Assembly (NCBI GenBank): GCA_025358395.1
Contig: JANYJT010000206.1
Span: 1-54,212 of the forward strand
DNA from: Bacteroidia bacterium
Lineage (GTDB): Bacteria > Bacteroidota > Bacteroidia > Bacteroidales > Prolixibacteraceae
DNA: 54,212 nucleotides
Direction: 5' to 3'
The notes below the pieces were generated by a model that was given only the letters and a program-made list of their open reading frames with translations, had not been told where the DNA came from and did not search any database. Below are positions 17,875 through 27,500 of the stretch, in pieces. The position numbers and the translations under genes were made by a program. Each line of letters starts with the position of its first letter. Positions within the stretch are counted from its first letter, which is position 1.

Positions 17875-20800
17875 GTGAAATCACAAAAACTCCTATTTCT
17901 GATCCTGCTGTTAACCTCCTCAGCACAGTTAGCTATTTCGAAGAGTGTTATTGTTCCGGTAAATATCTTTTATTTGGATGGCTCCGCTTCTCCTTACAAC
18001 CAGTTGGCAGGTGGAGACACACTCTTTTTTGCAGCCGGAAACCGCACTTACCTTTGTATAAAAAATTTCAAAGGTAACACGACAAATCCGATTGTGATGA
18101 TTAATAAAGGAGGTGATGTAATTATTGACACAGATCATTATTACGGCATTTCAGTTCAGAATTGTCGTTATATCAAACTTACAGGAACCGGTGACAAGAG
18201 TATGATGTACGGTTTTAAGATTAAAAGAGTATCCAATGGTGCCGGACTAAGTTTCTGTGATTTAAGTTCTGATTTTGAGGTAGATCACATTTCAATAGAG
18301 AATACCCTGATCGGCGGATTGTACGCGAAAACTGATCCGGATGGTACTCCGTCCACTGACAGGGCCAATTTCACACAGTATAATACCATCATCCACGACA
18401 ACTATGTTGCTCACACAGCAGATGAAGGTATGTACATTGGCAGTACCAAATATGATGGTCAGACTGTTACCGTAAATGGAGTAGCCACGTTGCTTTATCC
18501 TTCCATTCTGGATGGAGTCAAAGTATACAACAATATCGTTGAATATGCTGGCTGGGATGGTATCCAGGTAAGCTCCGCCTCAAAAAATTGTCAGATTTAC
18601 AACAATACCGTACGGTTTGACAGTCAGGCGGGTCATGATACGCAGATGTCGGGCATTATCCTGGGAGGAGGGACTAAGGCCGACTGTTTCAACAATTACA
18701 TTGCCGATGGGAAAGGAGTTGGCATTGAAGTTCATGGATTAGGTGGAACCAGAGTATTTAACAACATAATTGTGAATCCAGGTTTAAACTATTACCCCGG
18801 TGACGTAACCTGGCCCAAGCATGGTATGTATATTTCAGATAATTCAGTTCAGAAGGACTCTTCCTTCTATATATTTAACAATACAATTATCAATCCCAAA
18901 TCAGATGGGATCAGATTTGCAAGTGCAAAAAGTAAAAATAATCTCATCTCCTCCAACATTATTATTAATCCGGGAAATTACAACTTATATGAAACGGATA
19001 ATACTAGTTGGGTTGGAAATGATGCCTATATAATGGCTCCAAATGGGTTTGGGAATATTACTCTCAGCAACAACTATTTCAAACGAGATGCCTTATTGGC
19101 CGGATTTGCTTCAACAAATTTACACAACGCATCAGATTTTGCTTTGACCTCAGGTTCGCCGCTAATCGATGGTGCTGACACCAATCCAAAAGTATCCGCC
19201 ACCTTCGATTTCATCAACAATCCACGACCATACGGTCTCAAGTCAGATATTGGGGCCTATGAATTCCGTGGAGCGACCGTCGTATATTCTGGAGGTACCA
19301 TAGGCGCCAATCAAAGTATTTGTCCTGGGAACCCGACCCTTCTATTGACCAGTTTAATAGCTCCCGGTGGTTTCACAGGAACTCCCGAATACAAATGGCA
19401 ATTTTCAACGACGACAGAAACAACCGGGTTCACAGACATTTCATCTTCCAATTCAAATTCCTATGCCCCTGGAACACTGACTACCACAACCTGGTTCAGG
19501 AGGCTTGCCAAGATTCCCGGTATGGCAGACTGGACAAATGCGGTTGAATCGAATGTTGTGAAAATCACTGTGAATGCTTTTCCTGCAGCAGTGGCCGGAA
19601 CAGACCGCGTCATTAATCTAAACTCAAGCACACAAATTGGCGTCGCCGCAGTAACCGGAAGCATTTACAGCTGGACATCATCTCCCGCTGGTTTTTCATC
19701 TACTTTGGCCAACCCAACGGTAACACCCCTTGTCAATACTGTTTACACTTTAACGGAAACCAACAGCATTACAGGTTGCGCCAATTTGCACAATGTTACC
19801 GTGACTTTGGAAACGCAGCCGGACGCTCAGGCCGGAGTCAACCGTACGATCTGTCAGAATTCAAGCACTCAGATTGGGGCAGCAGCAATACCTGGAAGAA
19901 CTTATAGCTGGATATCATCCCCAGTTGGTTTTACCTCGACTTTGGCTGATCCGACAGTTACTCCGGCTATAACAACGACTTATACTCTTACAGAAACAAT
20001 TAATTCAACAGGTGCTACTAATACGCACAATGTAGTGGTCAATGTAAAACCGCTACCAGCAGCTAGTGCGGGCTCCAACAGGAGCATCTGCCCAACCAGC
20101 GGCACCCAGATCGGTGCACCTCAAATTCTTGGAAATGTTTACACCTGGACCTCTTCTCCTGCTGGATTTACTTCAACATCATCATATCCGGTAGCATATC
20201 CCACGACAACAACCACTTATACACTGACCGAATTAAATCAGGCGACGGGTTGCAGTAATTCAAACCAAGTCGTTGTGACTGTTAATCAGTTACCGGCGGC
20301 GGGTGTCGGAAAGGATCGGGCAATTTGCTCAGGAGCTTCGACCGAACTAGGTGTAGCGCCCGTATCAGGAAGTACCTACAGCTGGAGCTCTACCCCAGCC
20401 GGATTTACCTCAACGCTTGCAAATCCAACTGTAGCGCCATTAGTCAATACCAACTACAACCTGGTTGAGACAGTGACAGCGACCGGATGCTCGTGGTCGC
20501 ACAATGTATCTGTAATTGTTAACAAATTACCAGATGCTGTAGTCGGGGCCAATCGTACTATCTGTCAGAATTCATCAACCCAATTGGGTGCAGCTGCTGT
20601 TTCAGGCAATTCTTATAGTTGGACCTCATCTCCTTCAGGATTTTCCTCAACGTTATCAAATCCTACTATCACGCCAACCGAAAATACGACTTATGCACTA
20701 ACTGAAACGATATGGGCAACAGGTTGTTCCAATTTGAACAGCGTAATGATCACCACCAATCCCATCCCTGTTGTTGCGGTTATAGAAGGGACGAAGTCCA

Positions 20801-21570
20801 TATGTCTGGGTAGTAAAACAAACCTTTCCGATGCGACAGTCGGTGGTACTTGGAGTAGTTTCACAACTCCGGTAGCGACAGTCAACAGTACCGGTACAGT
20901 CGCCGGGTTAAATGCGGGATTGGCTACAATTCAGTACTCTGTTACCAATTCAGGTGGTTGTACTGCAAACGCGGTAACGACGGTCGCAGTTCATGCACCA
21001 GCCAGTCAACCCGGAAATTTTATCCAATCATCTGCTACAGCTAAAACTGGTCAGCAAAACATTGTATATACTGTTCCATTTGATTCAGGAGTCACCTATA
21101 ATTGGACTTATTCTGGCAGAGGGGTAACCATAAATGGAAGCACCAATACGATCAGTTTGAGTTTTTCAAGAAGGGCGACTAACGGGATCCTCAGTGTCAC
21201 AGCAACGAATGGTTGCGGTATCAGCGTCCCCAGATCAATTAACATTAGTTTGTTGAAGGACGGACCACTACCTGAAAGCTCAATTCCTGTAAATTTAGTA
21301 ATCCCTGAATTAAAGAATTCATTGGTTGTCTATCCAAATCCCACATCAGGTTCAGCTACCTTCGATTTCCAGATTAGTGAAGATGCGAAAGCAACACTTG
21401 ACATCTTCTCCGCAACGGGACAACTTCTTGCCAGACTATTTGATGAAAACATCGAAGCAGGAAGCACACATACTGTCCATTTCAATCAGTCACTTCCTTC
21501 CGGTATCTACCCATGTATCATGCAGTGGAAAGGACAAAGGATCTTAATAAAATTGATTATTGCAAAATAG
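17875..21570 (+). CDS. Secreted right-handed beta-helix protein with five 79-aa Ig-like repeats and T9SS sorting tail
   Basis: This 1231-aa protein starts at GTG 17875, which directly precedes a clear signal peptide (KSQKLLFLILLLTSSAQL). Residues about 25-465 form a right-handed parallel beta-helix like those of polysaccharide lyases and epimerases, with many N-N-x-I/V turns (YNNIVEYAGWDGIQVSSAS) and DEGMYIGSTKYDGQ. After a linker domain (about 475-570), five tandem Ig/PKD-like repeats of exactly 79 residues follow, then a bacterial Ig-like domain. The C-terminus is a type A T9SS sorting domain (VVYPNPTSGSATFDF to the final KLIIAK). It is expected to be exported by T9SS and anchored at the cell surface or released. 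The N-terminal half is homologous to the convergent gene at 21658-23373. Lyase, epimerase or adhesin activity cannot be told apart, because no catalytic triad was identified. Confidence 0.9.
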   Translation: MKSQKLLFLILLLTSSAQLAISKSVIVPVNIFYLDGSASPYNQLAGGDTLFFAAGNRTYLCIKNFKGNTTNPIVMINKGGDVIIDTDHYYGISVQNCRYIKLTGTGDKSMMYGFKIKRVSNGAGLSFCDLSSDFEVDHISIENTLIGGLYAKTDPDGTPSTDRANFTQYNTIIHDNYVAHTADEGMYIGSTKYDGQTVTVNGVATLLYPSILDGVKVYNNIVEYAGWDGIQVSSASKNCQIYNNTVRFDSQAGHDTQMSGIILGGGTKADCFNNYIADGKGVGIEVHGLGGTRVFNNIIVNPGLNYYPGDVTWPKHGMYISDNSVQKDSSFYIFNNTIINPKSDGIRFASAKSKNNLISSNIIINPGNYNLYETDNTSWVGNDAYIMAPNGFGNITLSNNYFKRDALLAGFASTNLHNASDFALTSGSPLIDGADTNPKVSATFDFINNPRPYGLKSDIGAYEFRGATVVYSGGTIGANQSICPGNPTLLLTSLIAPGGFTGTPEYKWQFSTTTETTGFTDISSSNSNSYAPGTLTTTTWFRRLAKIPGMADWTNAVESNVVKITVNAFPAAVAGTDRVINLNSSTQIGVAAVTGSIYSWTSSPAGFSSTLANPTVTPLVNTVYTLTETNSITGCANLHNVTVTLETQPDAQAGVNRTICQNSSTQIGAAAIPGRTYSWISSPVGFTSTLADPTVTPAITTTYTLTETINSTGATNTHNVVVNVKPLPAASAGSNRSICPTSGTQIGAPQILGNVYTWTSSPAGFTSTSSYPVAYPTTTTTYTLTELNQATGCSNSNQVVVTVNQLPAAGVGKDRAICSGASTELGVAPVSGSTYSWSSTPAGFTSTLANPTVAPLVNTNYNLVETVTATGCSWSHNVSVIVNKLPDAVVGANRTICQNSSTQLGAAAVSGNSYSWTSSPSGFSSTLSNPTITPTENTTYALTETIWATGCSNLNSVMITTNPIPVVAVIEGTKSICLGSKTNLSDATVGGTWSSFTTPVATVNSTGTVAGLNAGLATIQYSVTNSGGCTANAVTTVAVHAPASQPGNFIQSSATAKTGQQNIVYTVPFDSGVTYNWTYSGRGVTINGSTNTISLSFSRRATNGILSVTATNGCGISVPRSINISLLKDGPLPESSIPVNLVIPELKNSLVVYPNPTSGSATFDFQISEDAKATLDIFSATGQLLARLFDENIEAGSTHTVHFNQSLPSGIYPCIMQWKGQRILIKLIIAK
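19594..20778 (+). repeat. Five in-frame tandem repeats of 237 bp (79 aa) inside the beta-helix gene
   Basis: Equivalent codons of the A/V-G-x-N/D-R motif fall at 19594, 19831, 20068, 20305 and 20542, so the period is exactly 237 bases. Each unit runs from that motif through Y-S-W-x-S-S-P-x-G-F-x-S-T, Y-x-L-x-E-T and a final V-x-V strand. The units have diverged at the DNA level, which argues against very recent expansion, but the invariant spacing shows strong length constraint. Confidence 0.9.
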
Positions 21571-21571
21571 A

Positions 21572-21593
21572 CCAGTTGATGAATTAAAACTGG
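21572..21593. terminator. Weak 6-bp stem-loop between convergent beta-helix genes
   Basis: CCAGTT (21572-21577) and AACTGG (21588-21593) flank a 10-base loop immediately after the stop of the plus-strand gene. It lacks a T run. It is the only hairpin noted in this 87-base convergent gap. Confidence 0.25.
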
Positions 21594-21657
21594 CATCCCC
21601 GGAAAAACAGACCATGCTGTGCTCAAAACACGTATCGCTATCAATCTGACAATGTCA

Positions 21658-23373
21658 TTAAAGTTTAATGAATTTACCGGTGTAAAAATTTTTCACAGAA
21701 TGAACTGAATAGAGATAGACTCCACTCGCAAGATCCGAAATATTAATTTCATAAAACAATAGTCCGTTTTCTATCCTTGATTGCCCTAATTGTCTTAAAA
21801 TTGCTCCTTTCAAATCGTAAATCTCTAAAGTCATGTCATCAGCAGATACCCATGGTAAGCTTACTTTCAAGAAATCTGTAACCGGATTCTGATAAAGCCA
21901 GCTTTGATTTTTTTGAGTATCGGAAACGACAGGAAGTGAAGCGTTCGTACTGTCGAACTCAAAGGCTCCAAGATCTGATTTTGGTCCATAAGGTCTGGTA
22001 TGATTAAGGAAGTCGAATGAAACAAATGTTTTAGCGTAATAATCAGCAGCATCAATGAGCGGAGAACCGCTGACCAAATAAAAATCGGCAGGTACAAGCA
22101 TGGCCTTATTCAGAAAGCCGGCCGCATTTGCATCCCTTGCCAGGTAATTATTGGTGACGGTTGTTGCCCTGGGCTGATTAGGAAACATGATATAGGAATC
22201 TTTCCCTTTAAAACGGGTATTCCCATTTTCATAATAGGCAAAATTTCCTGGATCGATGATTACATTGCCAACTATATAACTCCCTTTGCTAACAACGCTT
22301 GCGAATCTGATACCATCCGATTTCGGTCGGACAATGTTGTTATGCATAATGTAAAAACTTGAATCAGGTTGTATTGATGTATCAGCGATATACATGCCGT
22401 GTTTGGGTTTGGACTTGTCAGTGGGAAAGAAGGTTAACCCTGGCTCAACAATGATATTATTGAAGATTCTGGTGCCTCCAAGTCCGTGACACTCGAGTCC
22501 GTCTCCGTTTCCAAATGCGATATAATTGTTATAACAGTCACATTTGGTGCCTCCGCCAATCATGATTCCAGACATCTGAGAATCTTCCTTTTTCTGACTG
22601 TCGTACAAGATCGTGTTATCATATATTTGACAATTCCGTGAAGCAGAACTGACCTGGATACCATCCCAACCTGTATATTTAACGATATTATTGTAGACTT
22701 TTACTCCATCCAGAAGACTAGGCATTAACAAGGTGTCTTTGCCATTGCAGGATACAATCTGACCATCATATTTGGTGCTGCCAATATACATTCCTTCATC
22801 GCCGGTGTTGGCGATGTAGTTATGGTGAATAACCGTGTTATATTGTGTAAAAGTACCCCGGAGGGAAGTCTTTGAACAATCCGGATCCGTCTTAAAATAG
22901 AGTCCTCCGATCAGGGTATTTTCAATCGAAACATGGTCAACTTCGATATCCGAACTTAAATATCCGATCCCCATACCAGCGCCTTTCGACACCCTCTTGA
23001 TTTTGATTCCATAAAAATCACCGGGATATCCGGAACCAGAGAACTTGATGTATTGGCAATTTTGAATAGAAATGCCATAATAATTATCAGTGTCTATAGT
23101 TACTTCACCTCCCCTGTTAATCATTACAATAGGACTTCCTGACTTGCCTTTAAAATTTCTAATGTTCAGAAAGAGTCTTTTCCCTGCTGAAAAATAGAGC
23201 GTATCACCCGGATTAACTTGCGCATAAGCAGGATCCATCGCATCTATCAGCAATTTTTCGACCGGAATGATATGTCCTTTTTTCTGTGCAAAACAAATAT
23301 CTGCTTTGACAATAACAAGAAAAATCACTACCGGAACAACCTTTTTAATAATTTTTAATACACTATTTCCCAC
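21658..23373 (-). CDS. Secreted right-handed beta-helix protein with T9SS sorting tail (short form)
   Basis: This 571-aa protein has a signal peptide (VVPVVIFLVIVKADICFA, then QKK) and a beta-helix domain over about residues 35-470. That domain matches the N-terminal half of the 1231-aa protein closely, sharing QYNTVIHHNYIANTGDEGMY-like turns and the phrase YDGQIVSCNG. After a short linker comes a T9SS type A tail starting near residue 490 (LYQNPVTDFLKVSLPW) and ending in a gKFIKL-like motif. It lacks the Ig-like repeats of its paralogue. Its start overlaps the end of the glycosyltransferase gene by 11 bases, so the two are translationally coupled, and it is the last gene of the long minus-strand EPS operon. 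A role in binding, trimming or modifying the exported polymer is inferred from this position. Confidence 0.88.
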   Translation of the reverse strand: MGNSVLKIIKKVVPVVIFLVIVKADICFAQKKGHIIPVEKLLIDAMDPAYAQVNPGDTLYFSAGKRLFLNIRNFKGKSGSPIVMINRGGEVTIDTDNYYGISIQNCQYIKFSGSGYPGDFYGIKIKRVSKGAGMGIGYLSSDIEVDHVSIENTLIGGLYFKTDPDCSKTSLRGTFTQYNTVIHHNYIANTGDEGMYIGSTKYDGQIVSCNGKDTLLMPSLLDGVKVYNNIVKYTGWDGIQVSSASRNCQIYDNTILYDSQKKEDSQMSGIMIGGGTKCDCYNNYIAFGNGDGLECHGLGGTRIFNNIIVEPGLTFFPTDKSKPKHGMYIADTSIQPDSSFYIMHNNIVRPKSDGIRFASVVSKGSYIVGNVIIDPGNFAYYENGNTRFKGKDSYIMFPNQPRATTVTNNYLARDANAAGFLNKAMLVPADFYLVSGSPLIDAADYYAKTFVSFDFLNHTRPYGPKSDLGAFEFDSTNASLPVVSDTQKNQSWLYQNPVTDFLKVSLPWVSADDMTLEIYDLKGAILRQLGQSRIENGLLFYEINISDLASGVYLYSVHSVKNFYTGKFIKL

Positions 23374-24553
23374 GCTTTGCCCGCTCCCAATTTACTGTTT
23401 GAGATCCTTTTAAATATCGTTTTAATCCGAGAAAAACAGATATGTTCATTATGAAGAAGTAATAAGGAACAAATAAAACCTTTAATCTGATCGATCTGTT
23501 TTCCAGGTACCAACCCAATAATGCAGAAAGATAAAATAAAATTTGTAACCAATACAAAATTGGATAAAATTTAGTTGTGAAAATTCCGTATTTAAGAGCT
23601 AAGAAAAGACCGGTTGGTAACATAAGTAACAGTGAAAGAGGAGCAAGGGTCCAACGTAAGACGCGGTGAGAAATATATTGAAAAGAAAGTATTCCATACT
23701 TAAAAATATTTAGTAGAGATCGTAACCGAACTACCGACTGTATTCCTCCAGCCGAAATTCGAATTTTTCTTTTTAATTCCTCCTTTACATTGGCTGAAGA
23801 TGTTTCAATGGCATAAGCTTCCGGATCATATTGGATGGTGTATCCTTTCTGGGCTACCCGCAATGATATGATGAAGTCATCAAGCAAAGTATCACGCTCA
23901 ACTTCTTCATATAATTCTGTTCTGATGGCAAAAAGTTCACCTGCGGCGCCTACTACGGTATAGAGTTCTGCATCCCATTTTTTAAGTGTTGATTCATATT
24001 TCCAGTATAACCCTTCCCCCGCGCCCGCTGCACTGTCTTTATCTTTGTCAAAGATCCTCTTTTCGCCGGATACGCAACCTACTTTTGGATCACTAAAAAG
24101 TCTGACAATGCGGCGGATAGATTCTTTCCCCAACAAGGTGTTGGCATCACAAAAGACGACTACCGGCGTTTCAACGAATTTCATTCCCCTGTTCATAGCA
24201 CCTATTTTGCCACTTCTTTGGGGAAGATGGAAGACCTGTACGCCTTCATATTTTTTCAGCTCCTCCGGAGTTCCGTCATCGGATCCGTCTGTGATCCACA
24301 TGATATGTAATTTTTCGCGGGGATAATCAAGTTCGTGGCAATTTTTAATCTTCTCTGCAATAAACTCCTTTTCATTATATGCCGCTACGAACAATGTGAC
24401 ATCAGGTTCATATCCCAAATCCATGATCCTTTTAATGGATAAACCGGATAGTCTCCTGATTTTTATTACCAGGAAAAGCAGTAGGCCATATCCGATATAG
24501 GTATAGAATACAACAAGAAACAAGAACCAGAAGATATACTGTATGGCAGGCAT
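23363..24553 (-). CDS. Membrane-bound family 2 glycosyltransferase
   Basis: This 396-aa protein has an N-terminal membrane helix (about residues 5-31), a cytosolic GT-A domain and three or four C-terminal membrane helices (about 290-385). Catalytic GT2 features are present: the first aspartate in ITDGSDDGT (Asp89), the metal-binding DAN at 136-138, the acceptor-site LDDF at 224-227, and RKIRISAGG in place of the QxxRW box. The layout resembles processive or polyprenyl-phosphate-dependent enzymes (IcaA/NodC-like). It lies 11 bases after NRPS2 and overlaps the beta-helix gene. It is the only GT placed downstream of the NRPS, so it may act on, or together with, the NRPS product. Donor and acceptor are unknown. 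Confidence 0.88.
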   Translation of the reverse strand: MPAIQYIFWFLFLVVFYTYIGYGLLLFLVIKIRRLSGLSIKRIMDLGYEPDVTLFVAAYNEKEFIAEKIKNCHELDYPREKLHIMWITDGSDDGTPEELKKYEGVQVFHLPQRSGKIGAMNRGMKFVETPVVVFCDANTLLGKESIRRIVRLFSDPKVGCVSGEKRIFDKDKDSAAGAGEGLYWKYESTLKKWDAELYTVVGAAGELFAIRTELYEEVERDTLLDDFIISLRVAQKGYTIQYDPEAYAIETSSANVKEELKRKIRISAGGIQSVVRLRSLLNIFKYGILSFQYISHRVLRWTLAPLSLLLMLPTGLFLALKYGIFTTKFYPILYWLQILFYLSALLGWYLENRSIRLKVLFVPYYFFIMNISVFLGLKRYLKGSQTVNWERAKRGK

Positions 24554-24564
24554 TTTAATTCAGT

Positions 24565-27500
24565 TTATTTACAATCTCTTTCATCAAGACACTTTTGTAG
24601 GGTTTTAGCAAATATCTCATCATTTGGAGGTGCGAAGATCGTAGAGTGTTCACCTGGTATATGATGTATCACAACCTCTTGAACGTATTCATCCCAACCG
24701 TATGCCACAGGTTCCTTGATATAAAATTTCTGATCCTTAGCCCTGAAAAGATGCAGCTTACCAGGATAGGGGGGAAGGATGTATTTCTCCAGAGCCAAAG
24801 AATTAGCACGATGAACTTTATGCAGGTATTTTGGCAATTCACTTTGTATTCCTTGAGATGCACCTTCATGTTTATATTCATAGTCATCCTTCGTGATCTT
24901 CTTCTTCAGGGATCTCATTTTCAAGTCAAAGAATTCATACTTTTTATTCAAAGGCATTTTAAGAAACGTTCCTGCTACCCAGGAAATCTGGTGAAATACC
25001 CTGTCTATACGAAGAACGTAACGTTTGATAAATGGAATGTGTAGATCTGAAACATTCTCGGAAACGGTATCAAACACCCCAAGGAAGCTCACCTCATAGC
25101 CAGCTTCCTTCAGCTGTCTGGCCATATCGTAGGCAAGTTGGCCACCCATCGAAAATCCAGCCAGGGCATAGGATCCGCTCTTGTCAATCTTCAAAATCTC
25201 TTCGTTGTAATAAGCCGCAATCTCCTCAATGGAATAGAGTGGCTCATCAACTCCATCAAGCCCCTTGGCCTGAAGTCCGAAAACAGGCTGATCCGGATCA
25301 AGATGTGAAACGATTGTCGTATAAAGTAATAAATTTAGTCCGGCACCGTGTACCAAATACAATGGTTTCTTGCTTCCTTTTGATCTGATTGGAACCAATG
25401 AACCCCAACTGACTGTCTCAGTTTTTTTATCAATCAGAAGTGCCATTTCATGAATAGTTCCGTGATCAAATAGGACAGCTAAAGGCAATCTGGTTCCAAG
25501 TTCTTTTTCGATCTTAACAATGAGCGTGACGGCTATCATCGAATGTCCACCGATTTCGAAAAAGTCCTCGTCTGTTCCAACCTGCTTTATTTTAAGTACC
25601 TCAGACCAGATTGCTGCTAGTTTTTTTTCGGTTTTAGTGTTTGGTGCCAGGTAGATTTTTGCTTGCTGAGCAGCTGCATCCTGAGGTGCCGGCAAAGCTT
25701 TCCTGTCAATTTTGCCGTTGGGAGTGAGCGGAAACTGGTCGATGAAAACAAATGCCGATGGAACCATATAATCCGGAATTTTCGTCCGAAGGAACTGCCT
25801 GAGATTAGTAAAATCACTATCCTGGTCCTCTTTTTTTATGATATAGGCAACCAGCTTTTTGTCATTCGGCGTATCTTCTCTTACCACTACAACATTATTG
25901 TCAAATGTTGGATATAGAGTAAGCGCCGATTCAATTTCACCCAGTTCAATTCTGAAACCGCGAATTTTGACTTGTGAATCTACCCTGTTGAGAAATTCGA
26001 GTTTGCCCTCATCTGTTTGCTGAACTAAATCACCGGTTCTATACATCCGTGCGCCGGCAATACCTGAGAACGGATCAGGCAGGAATCTCTCCATTGTCAT
26101 CTCCGGAAGGTTGAAATAACCCTTGGCAAGACCATCACCCCCAATGAACAATTCTCCCTGATATCCTACCGGGACAGGCTGAAATTCGGGATTTAGCACA
26201 TAAATGAGTGTATTGTCGATGGGCTTGCCCAGGTTGATATAACCGGCTCTGTCGGTTTCATTAATTTCGACTTTTTCGACCGTTGACCAAACAGTTGTTT
26301 CCGTTGGGCCGTACATGTTCCAAAGTTCGCTGCATTTTCTGATCAGATCGTAGGCCAGCTCTTTGGGCATGGCTTCGCCGCCGCATAGTATTTTCAACTT
26401 TTTAGAGCCGCCCCATTCGGCCGAATTAAGCATCCGGAAGGTAACAGGTGTAGCCTGCAGTAGCGTGGCACCAGTATCCTTTATCCGATGGATAAGCAGT
26501 TCGGGATTCATCGAGGTCTCATGGCTGGCAATGAAGATGGATGCGCCATAGGTGATAGGCAAATACATCTCGAGTCCGGCAATATCAAACGAGATCGTGG
26601 TAACAGCAAGCATGATGTCGTTTGCATTGATCCCTGGTTTCTTCGCCATGGAAGAAATAAAATTGACCAGAGCCCGCTGCTGAATCTGAACACCTTTTGG
26701 TTTTCCCGTCGAACCGGAGGTGTAAATCAGATAAGCGATGGTCTCAGGAGTCACTTTGAACCCGGTATTCTCAGCCGACTCGCTCCAATAAGCATCTTCC
26801 TCCTCAATTAAAATATTTTTAGCGGTAGTTTCAGGTATACTTCCAAGCAATTTTCTTTCAGTTAGCAAGATAACCGGATTACTATCTTCCAGTATAAGTG
26901 CCAGCCTGTCCTTTGGATAGATCGGATCCAGTGGAATGTAAGTGCATCCTGATTTCTGGATGGCAAGTAAGGCAACAAGAATATCCACACTTCTCTCCAT
27001 GCAAATAGCGACAAGAGATCCTTCGACTGCTCCGGAATTGTGCAAGTATCTGGCCAGCTTGTTGGACTTTTGATTCAATTCAGTATAGGTCAACAACTTA
27101 TGTTCATCCCGGATGGCTATTGAATTGGGAGTCTTTGCAACCTGGGCTTCAAAGAGTTGGTGAATACACTGATCTTCCGGAAATTCGACTTTAGTCTTGT
27201 TCCAATCTTTGAGAATCAATTTCTTTTCATTTTCAGTTAACAGTGGAATGGTTCGGAGTTTTTGATCCGAATTTTCCATGAGACTCCTTACAAGTTCCGC
27301 AAAATGGCCTGCCATCCTTTCAATCCGCTCTCTTTTAAACAGGTTGGTGTTGTATTCCAGCACACAATTCAAGCTGTTTTTTGCTTCATAGATATGTAAC
27401 GAGAGATCAAACTGTGCAATCTTTCTTCTCTTGTCAATCATTTCCATCGTTGAGCCCGCAAGCGAAATCTCCTCGTTAAACATATCCAGAAGATTAAACA

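Noticed and set aside
19594..20778. Regular 237-bp repeats considered as a CRISPR or satellite array
   Set aside because: The unit is in frame, encodes Ig-like domains, and has no short identical repeats separated by unique spacers.
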